Of a DNA stretch of 64,000 bases, positions 42,595-51,092 are shown in pieces; position 1 is the first letter of the stretch; each line of letters begins with the position of its first letter. Below the pieces are notes generated by a model. It was not told where the DNA came from and did no database searches. It worked only from the letters and a program-made list of their open reading frames with translations. Source of the DNA: an uncultured Ruminiclostridium sp. (GTDB lineage: Bacteria; Bacillota; Clostridia; Oscillospirales; Ruminococcaceae); assembly GCA_944386545.1 (NCBI GenBank), contig CALXBK010000001.1, forward strand, positions 62,001 through 126,000, given 5' to 3'. A program made the position numbers and the translations under genes.

Positions 42595-43329
42595 ATGGCA
42601 ACAGCGATAATAACCGGCTCCGCAAGGGGCATCGGAGCGGCAATAGCGTTAAGACTGGCAAGCGACGGCTATGACATAGCGCTCAACGACATTGCCGAGT
42701 CCTGTTTTGAAAATAACGACATCGAAGAAAAGATAAAGGCGCAGGGCGTACAGTGCCGCAGATACATAGCGGACGTATCAAAGCATGACGCGTGCGAGGC
42801 TCTCGTAAAGAGCGTAAAGGCAGATTTCGGAAGCATTGACGTGCTGGTAAACAACGCAGGTATCACACGTGACGGTCTGCTTGCAAGAATGAGCGAGGAA
42901 AACTATGACCTCGTTGTTGCGGTAAACCAGAAGAGCGTATTCAATATGACAAAGTTTGCAGGCTCTGTGATGATGAAGCAGAGAAGCGGCAAGATAATCA
43001 ACCTTGCAAGCGTTGCGGGACTGTACGGCAACCCCGGACAGATGAACTATTCCGCAACCAAGGCGGCAATTATCGGAATGACCAAGACCACCGCAAAGGA
43101 GCTGGGCTCAAGAGGAATTACCTGCAATGCGGTAGCACCCGGATTTATAAACACCGCTATGACCGATGCGCTCCCCGCAGAGCTTAAAGAGGCTATGATT
43201 AAGCAGATAGCAATGAGAAGATGCGGCGAGGTGGAAGAAATCGCAGGCGTGGTTTCCTTCCTCGCTTCCAAGGACGCAAGCTATGTTACGGGACAGGTAA
43301 TAGAGATAAGCGGCGGACTTTCAATGTAA
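42595..43329 (+). CDS. fabG: 3-oxoacyl-ACP reductase FabG
   Basis: This 244-residue short-chain dehydrogenase has GSARGIGAAIALRLA (NADP-binding), NNAG, and the catalytic S139, Y152 and K156 in NLASVAG and YSATKAA. It reduces 3-oxoacyl-ACP. It lies 30 bases after fabK, with AGGAGG ahead of the start. Confidence 0.96.
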   Translation: MATAIITGSARGIGAAIALRLASDGYDIALNDIAESCFENNDIEEKIKAQGVQCRRYIADVSKHDACEALVKSVKADFGSIDVLVNNAGITRDGLLARMSEENYDLVVAVNQKSVFNMTKFAGSVMMKQRSGKIINLASVAGLYGNPGQMNYSATKAAIIGMTKTTAKELGSRGITCNAVAPGFINTAMTDALPAELKEAMIKQIAMRRCGEVEEIAGVVSFLASKDASYVTGQVIEISGGLSM

Positions 43330-43352
43330 TTTTACCGAAAGGAATTTGACGA

Positions 43353-44585
43353 ATGAACAGAGTAGTAATTACAGGTGTCGGCGTTACAAGTCCCATAGGA
43401 AATACCGCAGAAGAATTCTGGGCAAGCCTTGACCAGGGCAGACACGGCTTTACGCTTGAAGAATGGTTCCCCGGACAGAGCGAGGAGAAGTATGTAAAGG
43501 CGTCCGTTAAGAATTTTTCGGCAGAGGACCTTTTTGACAAGAAGGAGCTTCGCCGTACCGATATTCTTACCCAGTATGCGGTATATGCGGCTGACAGGGC
43601 AATGAAGGACTGCGGCACGGATTTCAAGGACCTTGATCCTTACGACTGTGCGGTTATAATCGGCTCGGGTATCGGCGGCATGGAAACGACGCAGGAGGAA
43701 ATGCTGACATACCACAACAAGGGCAACAAGAGGGTTTCGGTATTTACTATCCCCAAGATGATAGGAAATATGGCGGCAGGCACCGTTGCAATACGCACCG
43801 GCTTCAAGGGCGTGAACTACTGCACCGTTTCCGCTTGCGCAAGCGGTACGCACGCAATAGGAGAAGCGTTCCGTGCGATAAAGCACGGCTATGCAAGGGC
43901 GGCAATCGCGGGCGGCACGGAAAAATGCTCCATCGGCTTTGCTTATGCGGGCTTTAACAATATGCACGCTATCACAAAATCCACCGACGTTGACAGAGCG
44001 AGCATACCCTTTGACGCTGAAAGAAGCGGCTTTGTGCTCGGCGACGGCTGCGGCATACTCGTGCTTGAAGAATACGAACACGCAAAGGCAAGAGGCGCAA
44101 GGATATATGCAGAGATAACAGGCTACGGCGCAACCTGCGACGCTTATCACGAAACCAGCCCCGATCCCGAGGGCAGGGGCGGCGCAAAGGCAATGGAGCT
44201 TGCGGTAAAGGAGTCGGGAAGAGAATTTACAAGCTTCAACTATATCAACGCTCACGGCACTTCTACTCCCATAAACGATAAGACAGAAACCAATGCGATA
44301 AAGTTAGTGTTCGGCGGCCATGCGAAAAACATCGCGGTAAACTCCACCAAGTCCATGACGGGCCACCTTTTAGGTGCGGCAGGCGGCGTTGAGGCGGTTG
44401 CGTGCGCGTTGCAGATAAAGAACCAAACGATACACCGTACCTTAGGCTATAAGACGCCCGATCCCGAATGTGATCTTGACTATGTAACAGAGGGTTCAAG
44501 AAAGCTGGAGATTACGGGTGCGCTCAGCAACTCGCTGGGCTTTGGCGGTCACAACGCCTGCATAGCGTTCGCCCCCGTTGAATAA
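43353..44585 (+). CDS. fabF: 3-oxoacyl-ACP synthase II FabF
   Basis: This 410-residue elongating ketosynthase has catalytic C162 in VSACASGTHAIG, the first His in NAHGTSTPINDKTE and the second in SMTGHLLGAAG. It is the sole elongation condensing enzyme in the operon. The ribosome binding site is GAAAGGAA. Confidence 0.97.
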   Translation: MNRVVITGVGVTSPIGNTAEEFWASLDQGRHGFTLEEWFPGQSEEKYVKASVKNFSAEDLFDKKELRRTDILTQYAVYAADRAMKDCGTDFKDLDPYDCAVIIGSGIGGMETTQEEMLTYHNKGNKRVSVFTIPKMIGNMAAGTVAIRTGFKGVNYCTVSACASGTHAIGEAFRAIKHGYARAAIAGGTEKCSIGFAYAGFNNMHAITKSTDVDRASIPFDAERSGFVLGDGCGILVLEEYEHAKARGARIYAEITGYGATCDAYHETSPDPEGRGGAKAMELAVKESGREFTSFNYINAHGTSTPINDKTETNAIKLVFGGHAKNIAVNSTKSMTGHLLGAAGGVEAVACALQIKNQTIHRTLGYKTPDPECDLDYVTEGSRKLEITGALSNSLGFGGHNACIAFAPVE

Positions 44586-44617
44586 GCTACACCGAAACGA
44601 AAAGAAAGGGTAATAAA

Positions 44618-45088
44618 ATGCAGTATGAAGCAAAGGAGCTTGCAGGCTCCGTAAAGGAATTTATACAGATAATGAAGGACAGCGGTCTTTCCTATATGCA
44701 CATAAAAAATGACAAGTTTGAGCTTAAGCTGGGAGAAATAGCTCCTCAGCCCATGCCCATGCCCCCTATGCCCGTACCTCAGATGATGCCCGCAATGCCC
44801 GTACAGGGCGCAGCTCCCGCTGAAGCGGCGGCAGCTCCTGCTCCTGCTGTAAGCGGCAAGAGCATAAAGAGCCCCATTGTCGGCACATTCTATTCTGCTC
44901 CCGCACCCGGCAAGCCCCCCTTTGTAAAGGTAGGGGACAAGGTAAATTCGGGGGACGTCGTGTGCATTGTCGAAAGCATGAAGGTCATGAACGAGATTGA
45001 AGCGGATATATCCGGTACGGTAGCGCAGATTGCCGTAAAGGACGGAGAAGCCGTTGAATACGGTCAGGCACTCATTATTATAGAATAA
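44618..45088 (+). CDS. accB: Acetyl-CoA carboxylase biotin carboxyl carrier protein
   Basis: This 156-residue protein has an N-terminal helical region, a Pro/Met/Ala-rich linker (about 42-78) and a biotinyl domain. The biotinylated Lys is K122 in ESMKVMNEIEA; the common form is EAMKLMNEI, so this is a conservative variant. It carries carboxybiotin between AccC and AccDA. Confidence 0.96.
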   Translation: MQYEAKELAGSVKEFIQIMKDSGLSYMHIKNDKFELKLGEIAPQPMPMPPMPVPQMMPAMPVQGAAPAEAAAAPAPAVSGKSIKSPIVGTFYSAPAPGKPPFVKVGDKVNSGDVVCIVESMKVMNEIEADISGTVAQIAVKDGEAVEYGQALIIIE

Positions 45089-45103
45089 TACGGAGGAACT
45101 GAG

Positions 45104-45532
45104 ATGGCTCTTATGAACAAGGAGCAGATTATGGAGATAATCCCTCACAGGGACCCCTTTCTGCTGATAGACACCATAGAGGAAATGGAGCCCGGCGTAA
45201 GGGTTGTGGCTACCAAATACATGAAAGAGGACGAGTTCTGGTTTAAGGGACATTTTCCGCAGTATCCCGTCGTACCCGGCGTGCTTATGCTTGAAATGCT
45301 GGCGCAGGCGGGCGCAGTTGCAATGCTCGCGCTCCCCGAAAACAAGGGCAAAATAGGCTTTTTCGGCGGCGTTAAGGAAGCAAAATTCCGCAGACAGGTA
45401 GTGCCCGGCGATTTACTTAGGCTTGAGGTTGAAATAATCAAGGTTAAAGGTCCTGTCGGCGTGGGCAAGGCGGTTGCCACCGTAAACGGCGAAAAGGCGG
45501 TTTCTGCTGAAATCAGCTTTGCGATAAAATAA
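45104..45532 (+). CDS. fabZ: 3-hydroxyacyl-ACP dehydratase FabZ
   Basis: This 142-residue hotdog-fold dehydratase has HRDPFLLIDTI and the catalytic pair H50 and E64 in GHFPQYPVVPGVLMLEMLAQ. It dehydrates 3-hydroxyacyl-ACP. The placement between accB and accC is the standard Firmicute order. Confidence 0.97.
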   Translation: MALMNKEQIMEIIPHRDPFLLIDTIEEMEPGVRVVATKYMKEDEFWFKGHFPQYPVVPGVLMLEMLAQAGAVAMLALPENKGKIGFFGGVKEAKFRRQVVPGDLLRLEVEIIKVKGPVGVGKAVATVNGEKAVSAEISFAIK

Positions 45533-45550
45533 CGGAAGGCGAAAGGTATT

Positions 45551-46894
45551 ATGTTCAATAAAATTCTGATAGCCAACCGTGGAGAAATCGCAATAAGAAT
45601 AATCAGAGCGTGCAGGGAGCTTGGCATAAAGACCGTTGCGGTTTATTCCGAGGCGGACAAAGCGGCGCTTCACGCACAGATTGCGGACGAGGCGGTATGC
45701 ATAGGTCCGGCCCCCTCAAAGGACAGCTATCTCAATTCAAAGGCCCTGCTTGCGGCGTGTGAAATTACCGGCGCACAGGCTATACACCCGGGCTTTGGCT
45801 TCCTGTCCGAAAACAGCCACTTTGTAAGGCTGTGCGACAAGTGCGGCATAAAGTTTATAGGTCCGTCTGCCGACGCTATGGACGCAATGGGCGACAAGGC
45901 GAATGCCAAAAAGACCATGATTGAAAACGACGTTCCCGTAGTCCCGGGCTCTGACGGCGTGGTTGAAAGCTATGAGCAGGCAAAGAAAATCGCAGAAAAG
46001 ATAGGCTATCCCATTATGGTAAAGGCTTCTGCGGGCGGCGGCGGGAGAGGTATACGCCTTGTTGAAACGCCCGACGCACTCGAAGAAGCTATGGCGGCGG
46101 CAAAGCAGGAGGCAGAACAGTTCTTTGCCAACGGCGATATTTATATAGAAAAGTTTATCGTAAATCCCCGCCATGTGGAAATTCAGCTCCTTGCAGACGA
46201 GCAGGGCAATGCGATTTACCTCGGTGAGAGAGATTGCTCGCTCCAGAGAAGAAATCAGAAGGTGCTTGAGGAAAGCCCCAGCCCCGTTATGACTGACGAT
46301 TTGCGCCGCCGTATGGGCGAAGCCGCAGTAAGGGCGGCAAAGGCTTGCGGCTATGCCAACGCAGGTACGGTCGAGTTTCTTGTTGATAAGGACCTTAACT
46401 TCTACTTCATGGAGATGAATGCGAGAATACAGGTCGAGCATCCCGTAACGGAAATGGTAACGGGCATAGATCTTGTAAAGGCGCAGATAAACATAGCGCA
46501 GGGACTGCCCCTGCAATATACGCAGGACGACGTAAAGCTTTCCGGCCATGTTATAGAGTGCAGAATAAATGCGGAGGATCCCAAAAACAATTTCCGCCCC
46601 TGCCCCGGAAAGATAAAGTCGATACATATGCCCGGCGGCTTCGGCGTGAGAATAGACACGGCGGTTTACCAGGGCTATGAGATACCGCCCTATTACGACA
46701 GCATGATTGCAAAGGTGATTGTAAGAGGTGCGGACAGGAAAGAGGCAATCCAGAAGATGAAGGTTGCGCTTTCGGAATTTTTGGTTGAGGGAATTACCAC
46801 CAATATTGATTTTCAGCTCGGGCTTTTGCGTGACGAGGACGTCGAAAGCGGAAACTTTGACATAGGCTTCCTTGCCCGCAAGGGACTGGTTTGA
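45551..46894 (+). CDS. accC: Acetyl-CoA carboxylase biotin carboxylase
   Basis: This 447-residue ATP-grasp enzyme has the N-terminal motif NRGEIAIRIIRACRELG, the Gly-rich lid ASAGGGGRGIRLV, ERDCSLQRRNQKV and MNARIQVEHPVTEM, followed by the C-terminal carboxylase domain (HVIECRINAEDP). It carboxylates biotin on AccB. The length is normal. Confidence 0.97.
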   Translation: MFNKILIANRGEIAIRIIRACRELGIKTVAVYSEADKAALHAQIADEAVCIGPAPSKDSYLNSKALLAACEITGAQAIHPGFGFLSENSHFVRLCDKCGIKFIGPSADAMDAMGDKANAKKTMIENDVPVVPGSDGVVESYEQAKKIAEKIGYPIMVKASAGGGGRGIRLVETPDALEEAMAAAKQEAEQFFANGDIYIEKFIVNPRHVEIQLLADEQGNAIYLGERDCSLQRRNQKVLEESPSPVMTDDLRRRMGEAAVRAAKACGYANAGTVEFLVDKDLNFYFMEMNARIQVEHPVTEMVTGIDLVKAQINIAQGLPLQYTQDDVKLSGHVIECRINAEDPKNNFRPCPGKIKSIHMPGGFGVRIDTAVYQGYEIPPYYDSMIAKVIVRGADRKEAIQKMKVALSEFLVEGITTNIDFQLGLLRDEDVESGNFDIGFLARKGLV

Positions 46895-46927
46895 TTTATC
46901 AGCATACACAAAAAGGCGGTGTGAAAA

Positions 46928-47815
46928 TTGTTAGAGGATTTGTTTAAAACGGTCAGAGACCGTTTTAACGAAGGAAACGGCGAACCCGAGAAAAAACAGG
47001 CTCCCGAAATACCCAAGGACCTGCTGTTTAAATGCCCCCGCTGTCAGAGCGTCATTTACATGGACGAATTTGAAAAGCGCAAAAAGACCTGTCCCACCTG
47101 CAACTATCATGCAAGGCTTACCGCAAAGGAACGCCTTGAAATAACTGCGGACAAGGACAGCTTCAAGCCCCTTGACGAGAATATGACCTCGGTAAACCCC
47201 ATAAGCTTTCCCGAATACGAAAAGAAGGTAAAGGCGCTTTCCGATTTAACGGGACTGAAGGACGCAGTTATTACCGGCGTATGCACGATAAGAGGCTACC
47301 GCGCGGTGGTAGGAATAATGGATTCGCGCTTTATGATGGCGAGCATGGGAAGCGTTGTGGGCGAGAAGATAGCCCGTGCGTTTGAGTACGCAACGGAGAA
47401 CAAGCTCCCTGTGATACTGTTCACAGCGTCGGGCGGCGCAAGAATGCAGGAGGGTATAATCTCCCTTATGCAGATGGCTAAAACCGCAGGTGCGGTAAAA
47501 CGTCACAGCGACGCAGGCGGTCTTTATATAACGGTGCTTACCGATCCCACCACGGGAGGAGTTACGGCTTCATTTGCAAGCCTGGGCGATATTATCCTTG
47601 CAGAGCCTAAGGTGCTTATCGGCTTTGCGGGCAGGAGAGTAATACAGGACACTATAAAGCAAAAGCTCCCCGACGATTTCCAGACGGCTGAATTTTTGCT
47701 TGCAAGCGGCTTTGTTGATGCAATTGCAGACAGACGCTCCATGAGAAAAACTCTCTCCAATATACTCAGGCTTCACAACTTTAAGAAAATCGGCGCAGAA
47801 TGGCAGCACGGTTAA
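46928..47815 (+). CDS. accD: Acetyl-CoA carboxylase carboxyltransferase subunit beta
   Basis: This 295-residue subunit has an N-terminal zinc ribbon with C36, C39, C55 and C58 and a crotonase-like domain with SGGARMQEGI and DPTTGGVTASFA. I take TTG 46928 as the start, with AGGCGG 8-10 bases upstream; no in-frame ATG precedes the zinc ribbon. A TTG start may tune the dosage relative to AccA. Confidence 0.94.
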   Translation: MLEDLFKTVRDRFNEGNGEPEKKQAPEIPKDLLFKCPRCQSVIYMDEFEKRKKTCPTCNYHARLTAKERLEITADKDSFKPLDENMTSVNPISFPEYEKKVKALSDLTGLKDAVITGVCTIRGYRAVVGIMDSRFMMASMGSVVGEKIARAFEYATENKLPVILFTASGGARMQEGIISLMQMAKTAGAVKRHSDAGGLYITVLTDPTTGGVTASFASLGDIILAEPKVLIGFAGRRVIQDTIKQKLPDDFQTAEFLLASGFVDAIADRRSMRKTLSNILRLHNFKKIGAEWQHG

Positions 47816-47835
47816 AAGGAAAGGACTGAAAGCAA

Positions 47836-48639
47836 ATGTCAAAGCTGTCGGCAACCCAGCGGCTTGAAATTATAAGACAGAAAAACCGTCCCACGGTAAA
47901 TGACTATATACCCGCAATCTTCAACCACTTCACCGAATTTCACGGCGACAGGCATTTCGGCGACGACGGCGCAATAATGGCGGGAATAGCAACGCTCAAC
48001 AGCACCCCCGTTACGGTAATAGCGCAGGTCAAGGGAAGAAACCTGGACGAAAATAAGAAGTCCAACTTCTCAATGCCTCACCCCGAGGGGTACAGAAAGG
48101 CGCTCCGGCTTGCATACCAGGCGGAAAAATTCCACCGTCCCGTAATCTGCTTTGTTGACACTCCCGGAGCATTCTGCGGAGTAGAGGCGGAAAAGAGAGG
48201 ACAGGGAGAGGCTATCGCAAAGAATATTGCCGAATTTATGACGCTTAAAACCCCCGTTATCTCCGTGGTTCTCGGAGAAGGCGGAAGCGGCGGCGCGCTT
48301 GCGCTCGCTGTATGCGACGAGCTTGCAATGCTCGAAAACGCTCTTTACTCCGTAATTTCTCCCAGAGGCTTTGCTTCGATTTTATGGAAGGATCCCTCAA
48401 GGGAAAAGGAAGCGGCAGAGCTTATGAAAATAACCGCCGAGGACCTTATGCAGTTCGGCGTGTGCGACAAAATAATACCCGAACCCGTCGGCGGAGCGCA
48501 TCTGGACGCCGCGCAGACCGCAGACAACATTTCTGAATATCTCATCAATGCGGTGGAACGGCTGTCGGCTGTGGATATACCCACATTGCTTGACAACCGC
48601 TATAAGAAGTTCAGAAAAATCGGAATGTTCAACGAATAA
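47836..48639 (+). CDS. accA: Acetyl-CoA carboxylase carboxyltransferase subunit alpha
   Basis: This 267-residue crotonase-fold partner of AccD has the motifs FHGDRHFGDDGAIMAGIA, MPHPEGYRKALRLA, FVDTPGAFCGVEAEKRGQGEAIA and GEGGSGGALALAVCDE. It is the last gene of the fab-acc operon. It is shorter at the N-terminus than the E. coli form, as is usual in Firmicutes. Confidence 0.96.
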   Translation: MSKLSATQRLEIIRQKNRPTVNDYIPAIFNHFTEFHGDRHFGDDGAIMAGIATLNSTPVTVIAQVKGRNLDENKKSNFSMPHPEGYRKALRLAYQAEKFHRPVICFVDTPGAFCGVEAEKRGQGEAIAKNIAEFMTLKTPVISVVLGEGGSGGALALAVCDELAMLENALYSVISPRGFASILWKDPSREKEAAELMKITAEDLMQFGVCDKIIPEPVGGAHLDAAQTADNISEYLINAVERLSAVDIPTLLDNRYKKFRKIGMFNE

Positions 48640-48715
48640 TTACGCATTGTGCAAAGTGATGAAATTGAAATAGTTTTTTTGGTTAAATTTATATTGGTTT
48701 TATCTCAAATCGCAC

Positions 48716-48744
48716 TTGATTATTTTATCTTTTTGCTTTATAAT
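48716..48744 (+). promoter_or_regulatory. Sigma-A promoter for acpP
   Basis: TTGATT (48716-48721), a 17-base spacer and TATAAT (48739-48744) lie 43 bases before acpP. This separates acpP expression from the fab-acc operon. Confidence 0.85.
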
Positions 48745-48787
48745 AGTAACAAAGATTTTCTTTTAACAAATATGGAGGAGATTCTAA

Positions 48788-49018
48788 ATGATATTTGAAA
48801 AGGTAAAAAAGTTAATCGTAGACCAGCTTGACGTTGATGAAGATAAGGTAACAGCAGACGCAAGCATTACCGATGACCTCGGTGCAGATTCTCTTGACGT
48901 GGTTGACCTCGTTATGAGCTTTGAAGAAGAGTTCGATATTGAGATCCCCGATGATCAGGTTGAAAAGATCAAGACCGTCGGCGACATCGTTAAGTTCATC
49001 GAAGAAAAGGTTGACTGA
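48788..49018 (+). CDS. acpP: Acyl carrier protein
   Basis: This 76-residue acidic helical protein has the phosphopantetheine attachment S35 in [12 protein letters not shown]. It carries all acyl intermediates for the Fab enzymes upstream. It has its own promoter, a GGAGGA ribosome binding site and a terminator (49038-49075). Confidence 0.98.
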   Translation: MIFEKVKKLIVDQLDVDEDKVTADASITDDLGADSLDVVDLVMSFEEEFDIEIPDDQVEKIKTVGDIVKFIEEKVD

Positions 49019-49037
49019 TTAAAATAGCAAGATTTCC

Positions 49038-49075
49038 AGCCGTATTTGCACAAGCGGATACGGCTTATCTTTTTC
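49038..49075 (+). terminator. Intrinsic terminator after acpP
   Basis: The stem AGCCGTAT/ATACGGCT (49038-49045/49058-49065) with a 12-base loop is followed by TATCTTTTTC. Transcription of the next gene, 20-30 bases on, may depend on read-through. Confidence 0.8.
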
Positions 49076-49096
49076 TTTTTGTCGGGGGGAGATTAC

Positions 49097-49582
49097 ATGA
49101 ACAGTGTATGCTTTACGGGACACAGACATATAAAAAGCAGCGATATGCTTCAGCTCAAATCAGTGCTTGACAGCACGGTGACCTCGCTTGTAAAAAGGGG
49201 AGCTACCGAGTTCTACTGCGGCGGCGCTTTAGGCTGGGACACAATGTGTGCCAATATGGTGCTATATCTCAGGAAGAGAAAGGGCTTTGACATACATCTT
49301 CATCTTGTGCTTCCCTGCTCAAACGAGGAGCAGACCGCCAAGTGGAGCGACAGCGACAAAAAGATGTTTTACGATATACTCAAAAACGCAGACAGCGTTG
49401 AATATACCGCAAAAAGCTACACTCCCACCTGCATGAAGCAGCGCAACGCAAGGCTTGTAGAGCTTGCCGACTGCTGTGTGTGCTACTATGACGAGAATAA
49501 TTCCCGTTCAGGCACGGGGCAGACGGTCAGAATAGCGCAGAGCAAGGGAATAGAGGTTATTAATTTGACTGAGCTTATATAA
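49097..49582 (+). CDS. SLOG-family protein (DUF1273-like)
   Basis: From ATG 49097 (GGGGGGAGA ribosome binding site) the protein is 161 residues. The start VCFTGHRHI and the segments FYCGGALGWDTMCANMVL and YDENNSRSGTGQT match the YpsA-like SLOG/Rossmann group, which is thought to bind nucleotide-like ligands. The function is unknown. No tight operon partner is present. A copy of the 26-bp repeat starts at its stop codon. Confidence 0.85.
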   Translation: MNSVCFTGHRHIKSSDMLQLKSVLDSTVTSLVKRGATEFYCGGALGWDTMCANMVLYLRKRKGFDIHLHLVLPCSNEEQTAKWSDSDKKMFYDILKNADSVEYTAKSYTPTCMKQRNARLVELADCCVCYYDENNSRSGTGQTVRIAQSKGIEVINLTELI

Positions 49583-49606
49583 TGACGGGGCAAGCCCCTT
49601 ATTGAA
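49581..49606. repeat. Dispersed 26-bp palindromic repeat, copy 4
   Basis: This copy is identical to the others. Its first base pairs form part of the TAA stop of the SLOG gene, so the element has inserted at, or supplies, the gene end. Confidence 0.9.
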
Positions 49607-49618
49607 CATATCAGAATA

Positions 49619-49649
49619 AAAGCCGTCGGGAGATGTTCCCGACGGCTTT
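49619..49649. terminator. Bidirectional terminator, SLOG and thioesterase genes
   Basis: The perfect 13-bp stem AAAGCCGTCGGGA/TCCCGACGGCTTT (49619-49631/49637-49649) has a 5-base loop. It lies between the convergent genes, with T runs in both directions. Confidence 0.88.
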
Positions 49650-49652
49650 GTT

Positions 49653-50051
49653 CTATGCCTTGCGTACCTTAAATCCGTTTATGGTAACATCCGCTACCAT
49701 AGTTCCTATATCGTCATAGACGCTCACCTTGTAATAGCAGGTGCTTCTGCCGTCTTTTACGCAATGAGCCTCGGCGATGAGCTTTTTTCCCCTTAAGGGG
49801 GAGAGAAAGGTGATGTTCGTGGAAAGCGATACTGCGCTTACCTCCTTATGATTGCAGGCAACCGCAAAGGCAAAATCCGCAAGCGTGAAGGTTGCGCCGC
49901 CCATAAGCGCACCCATGGCGTTGCGATGGCGGGCGGTAAGCTCCATGCTGACCTTTGCGTAGTTGTCGCCTATTTCGTCGATAACCGCGCCGTTTTCCGT
50001 TGCAAAGCGGTCGTTTGCGAAAAATTCCCTGACCTGTTCAATGTTATCCAA
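49653..50051 (-). CDS. PaaI-family hotdog thioesterase
   Basis: This 132-residue hotdog-fold protein has the motif NAMGALMGGATFTLADFAFAVACN, with the catalytic-region Asp in LADF. Such enzymes hydrolyse aryl- or acyl-CoA thioesters in the cytoplasm. It is the last gene in a minus-strand run after the aldo/keto reductase (15-base gap). The substrate is unknown. Confidence 0.9.
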   Translation of the reverse strand: MDNIEQVREFFANDRFATENGAVIDEIGDNYAKVSMELTARHRNAMGALMGGATFTLADFAFAVACNHKEVSAVSLSTNITFLSPLRGKKLIAEAHCVKDGRSTCYYKVSVYDDIGTMVADVTINGFKVRKA

Positions 50052-50066
50052 AAAAGCGCCTCTTTC

Positions 50067-51077
50067 TTACTGCTGAGCTGTGTCCTCGGCAAGTATTTTT
50101 TCTATTTTTTCCTTTTCCTCCTTGGTAAAGTCCAGCCTGTACGCTGCGCAGACGTCGTCCTCTATCTGCGACGGACGGCTTGCGCCGATAAGCACGGTGG
50201 ATACTGCGGGATTTGAAAGCACCCATGAGAGTGCGAGCTGTGCCAGCGTCTGACCTCTTTCGGCGGCAACCGCATTAAGGTTGTTGAGCGTCATTATGCG
50301 GCGCTCCGTCAGGCTGTCCGCAATGTAGGTCGCACCCTTGCCTATTCTTGAATCCGAGGGGATACCCTTTAAATATCTGTCGGTGAGAACGCCCTGTGAC
50401 AGCGGCGAGAATACCGCAAGTCCGAAGCCGTCTTGAAGCGCGCACTGGTCGAGGCAGTCGTTTTCAATCCATCTGTTTATCATGGAGTAGGAGCATTGGT
50501 TTACTATAAAGGGAGTTTTAAGCTCCGTGAAAATTTTTGAGATTTGCTTTGTCTGCTCGCTGTTGTAGTTTGAAATTCCGACGTAGAGAGCCTTGCCGCT
50601 TTTTACTATTCCGTCAAGGGCGAGTGCGGTTTCTTCAAGTGCGGTATCGGGATCAAAAACATGATGATAGAATATATCCACATAGTCAAGCCCCATGCGT
50701 TTAAGGCTCTGGTCGAGAGAAGCAACTAGGTACTTTTTCGAGCCGTTTCTGTCGCCGTAAGGACCTTCCCACATCTCATAGCCCGCCTTGGTTGCGATAC
50801 AGAGCTGATCCCTGTACGCCCTCATGCCTCTGTCAAGGATTTTTTTAAGGTTCTCCTCTGCCGAGCCGTTGTAAGGGTGTCCGTAATTGTTTGCAAGATC
50901 AAAGTGCGTAATTCCGAGATCAAACGCTGTGCGTACCATGTTTTCCATGTTGACAAGATTGTCGGAATAGCTGAAATTCTGCCACATACCAAGCGAGATT
51001 GCGGGCAGACGAAGTCCGCTTTTGCCGCAGTGCCGGTAAGGCATTTTCTGATACCTTTCGGGGTTAGGCGTGTACAT
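50067..51077 (-). CDS. Aldo/keto reductase, YghZ-like
   Basis: This 336-residue TIM-barrel NADPH reductase has the catalytic Asp-Tyr-Lys-His set visible in FDLANNYGHPYNGSAEENL, CIATKAGYEMWEGPYGDRNGSKKYL and DIFYHHVFDP. The opening PNPERYQKMPYRHCGKSGLRLPAISLGMW and the GPYGDRNGSKKY segment fit the L-glyceraldehyde-3-phosphate reductase subgroup. Its role may be detoxification of aldehydes. It lies 15 bases after thiM. Confidence 0.92.
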   Translation of the reverse strand: MYTPNPERYQKMPYRHCGKSGLRLPAISLGMWQNFSYSDNLVNMENMVRTAFDLGITHFDLANNYGHPYNGSAEENLKKILDRGMRAYRDQLCIATKAGYEMWEGPYGDRNGSKKYLVASLDQSLKRMGLDYVDIFYHHVFDPDTALEETALALDGIVKSGKALYVGISNYNSEQTKQISKIFTELKTPFIVNQCSYSMINRWIENDCLDQCALQDGFGLAVFSPLSQGVLTDRYLKGIPSDSRIGKGATYIADSLTERRIMTLNNLNAVAAERGQTLAQLALSWVLSNPAVSTVLIGASRPSQIEDDVCAAYRLDFTKEEKEKIEKILAEDTAQQ

Positions 51078-51092
51078 AGATACTTCCTCCTT

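Noticed and set aside
45737-46909. Open frame of 390 codons on the minus strand across accC
   Set aside because: It is antisense to accC, has no family resemblance and no ribosome binding site. Similar antisense frames lie opposite fabF (43332-44255), fabH (40587-41474) and the second permease (2739-3395).
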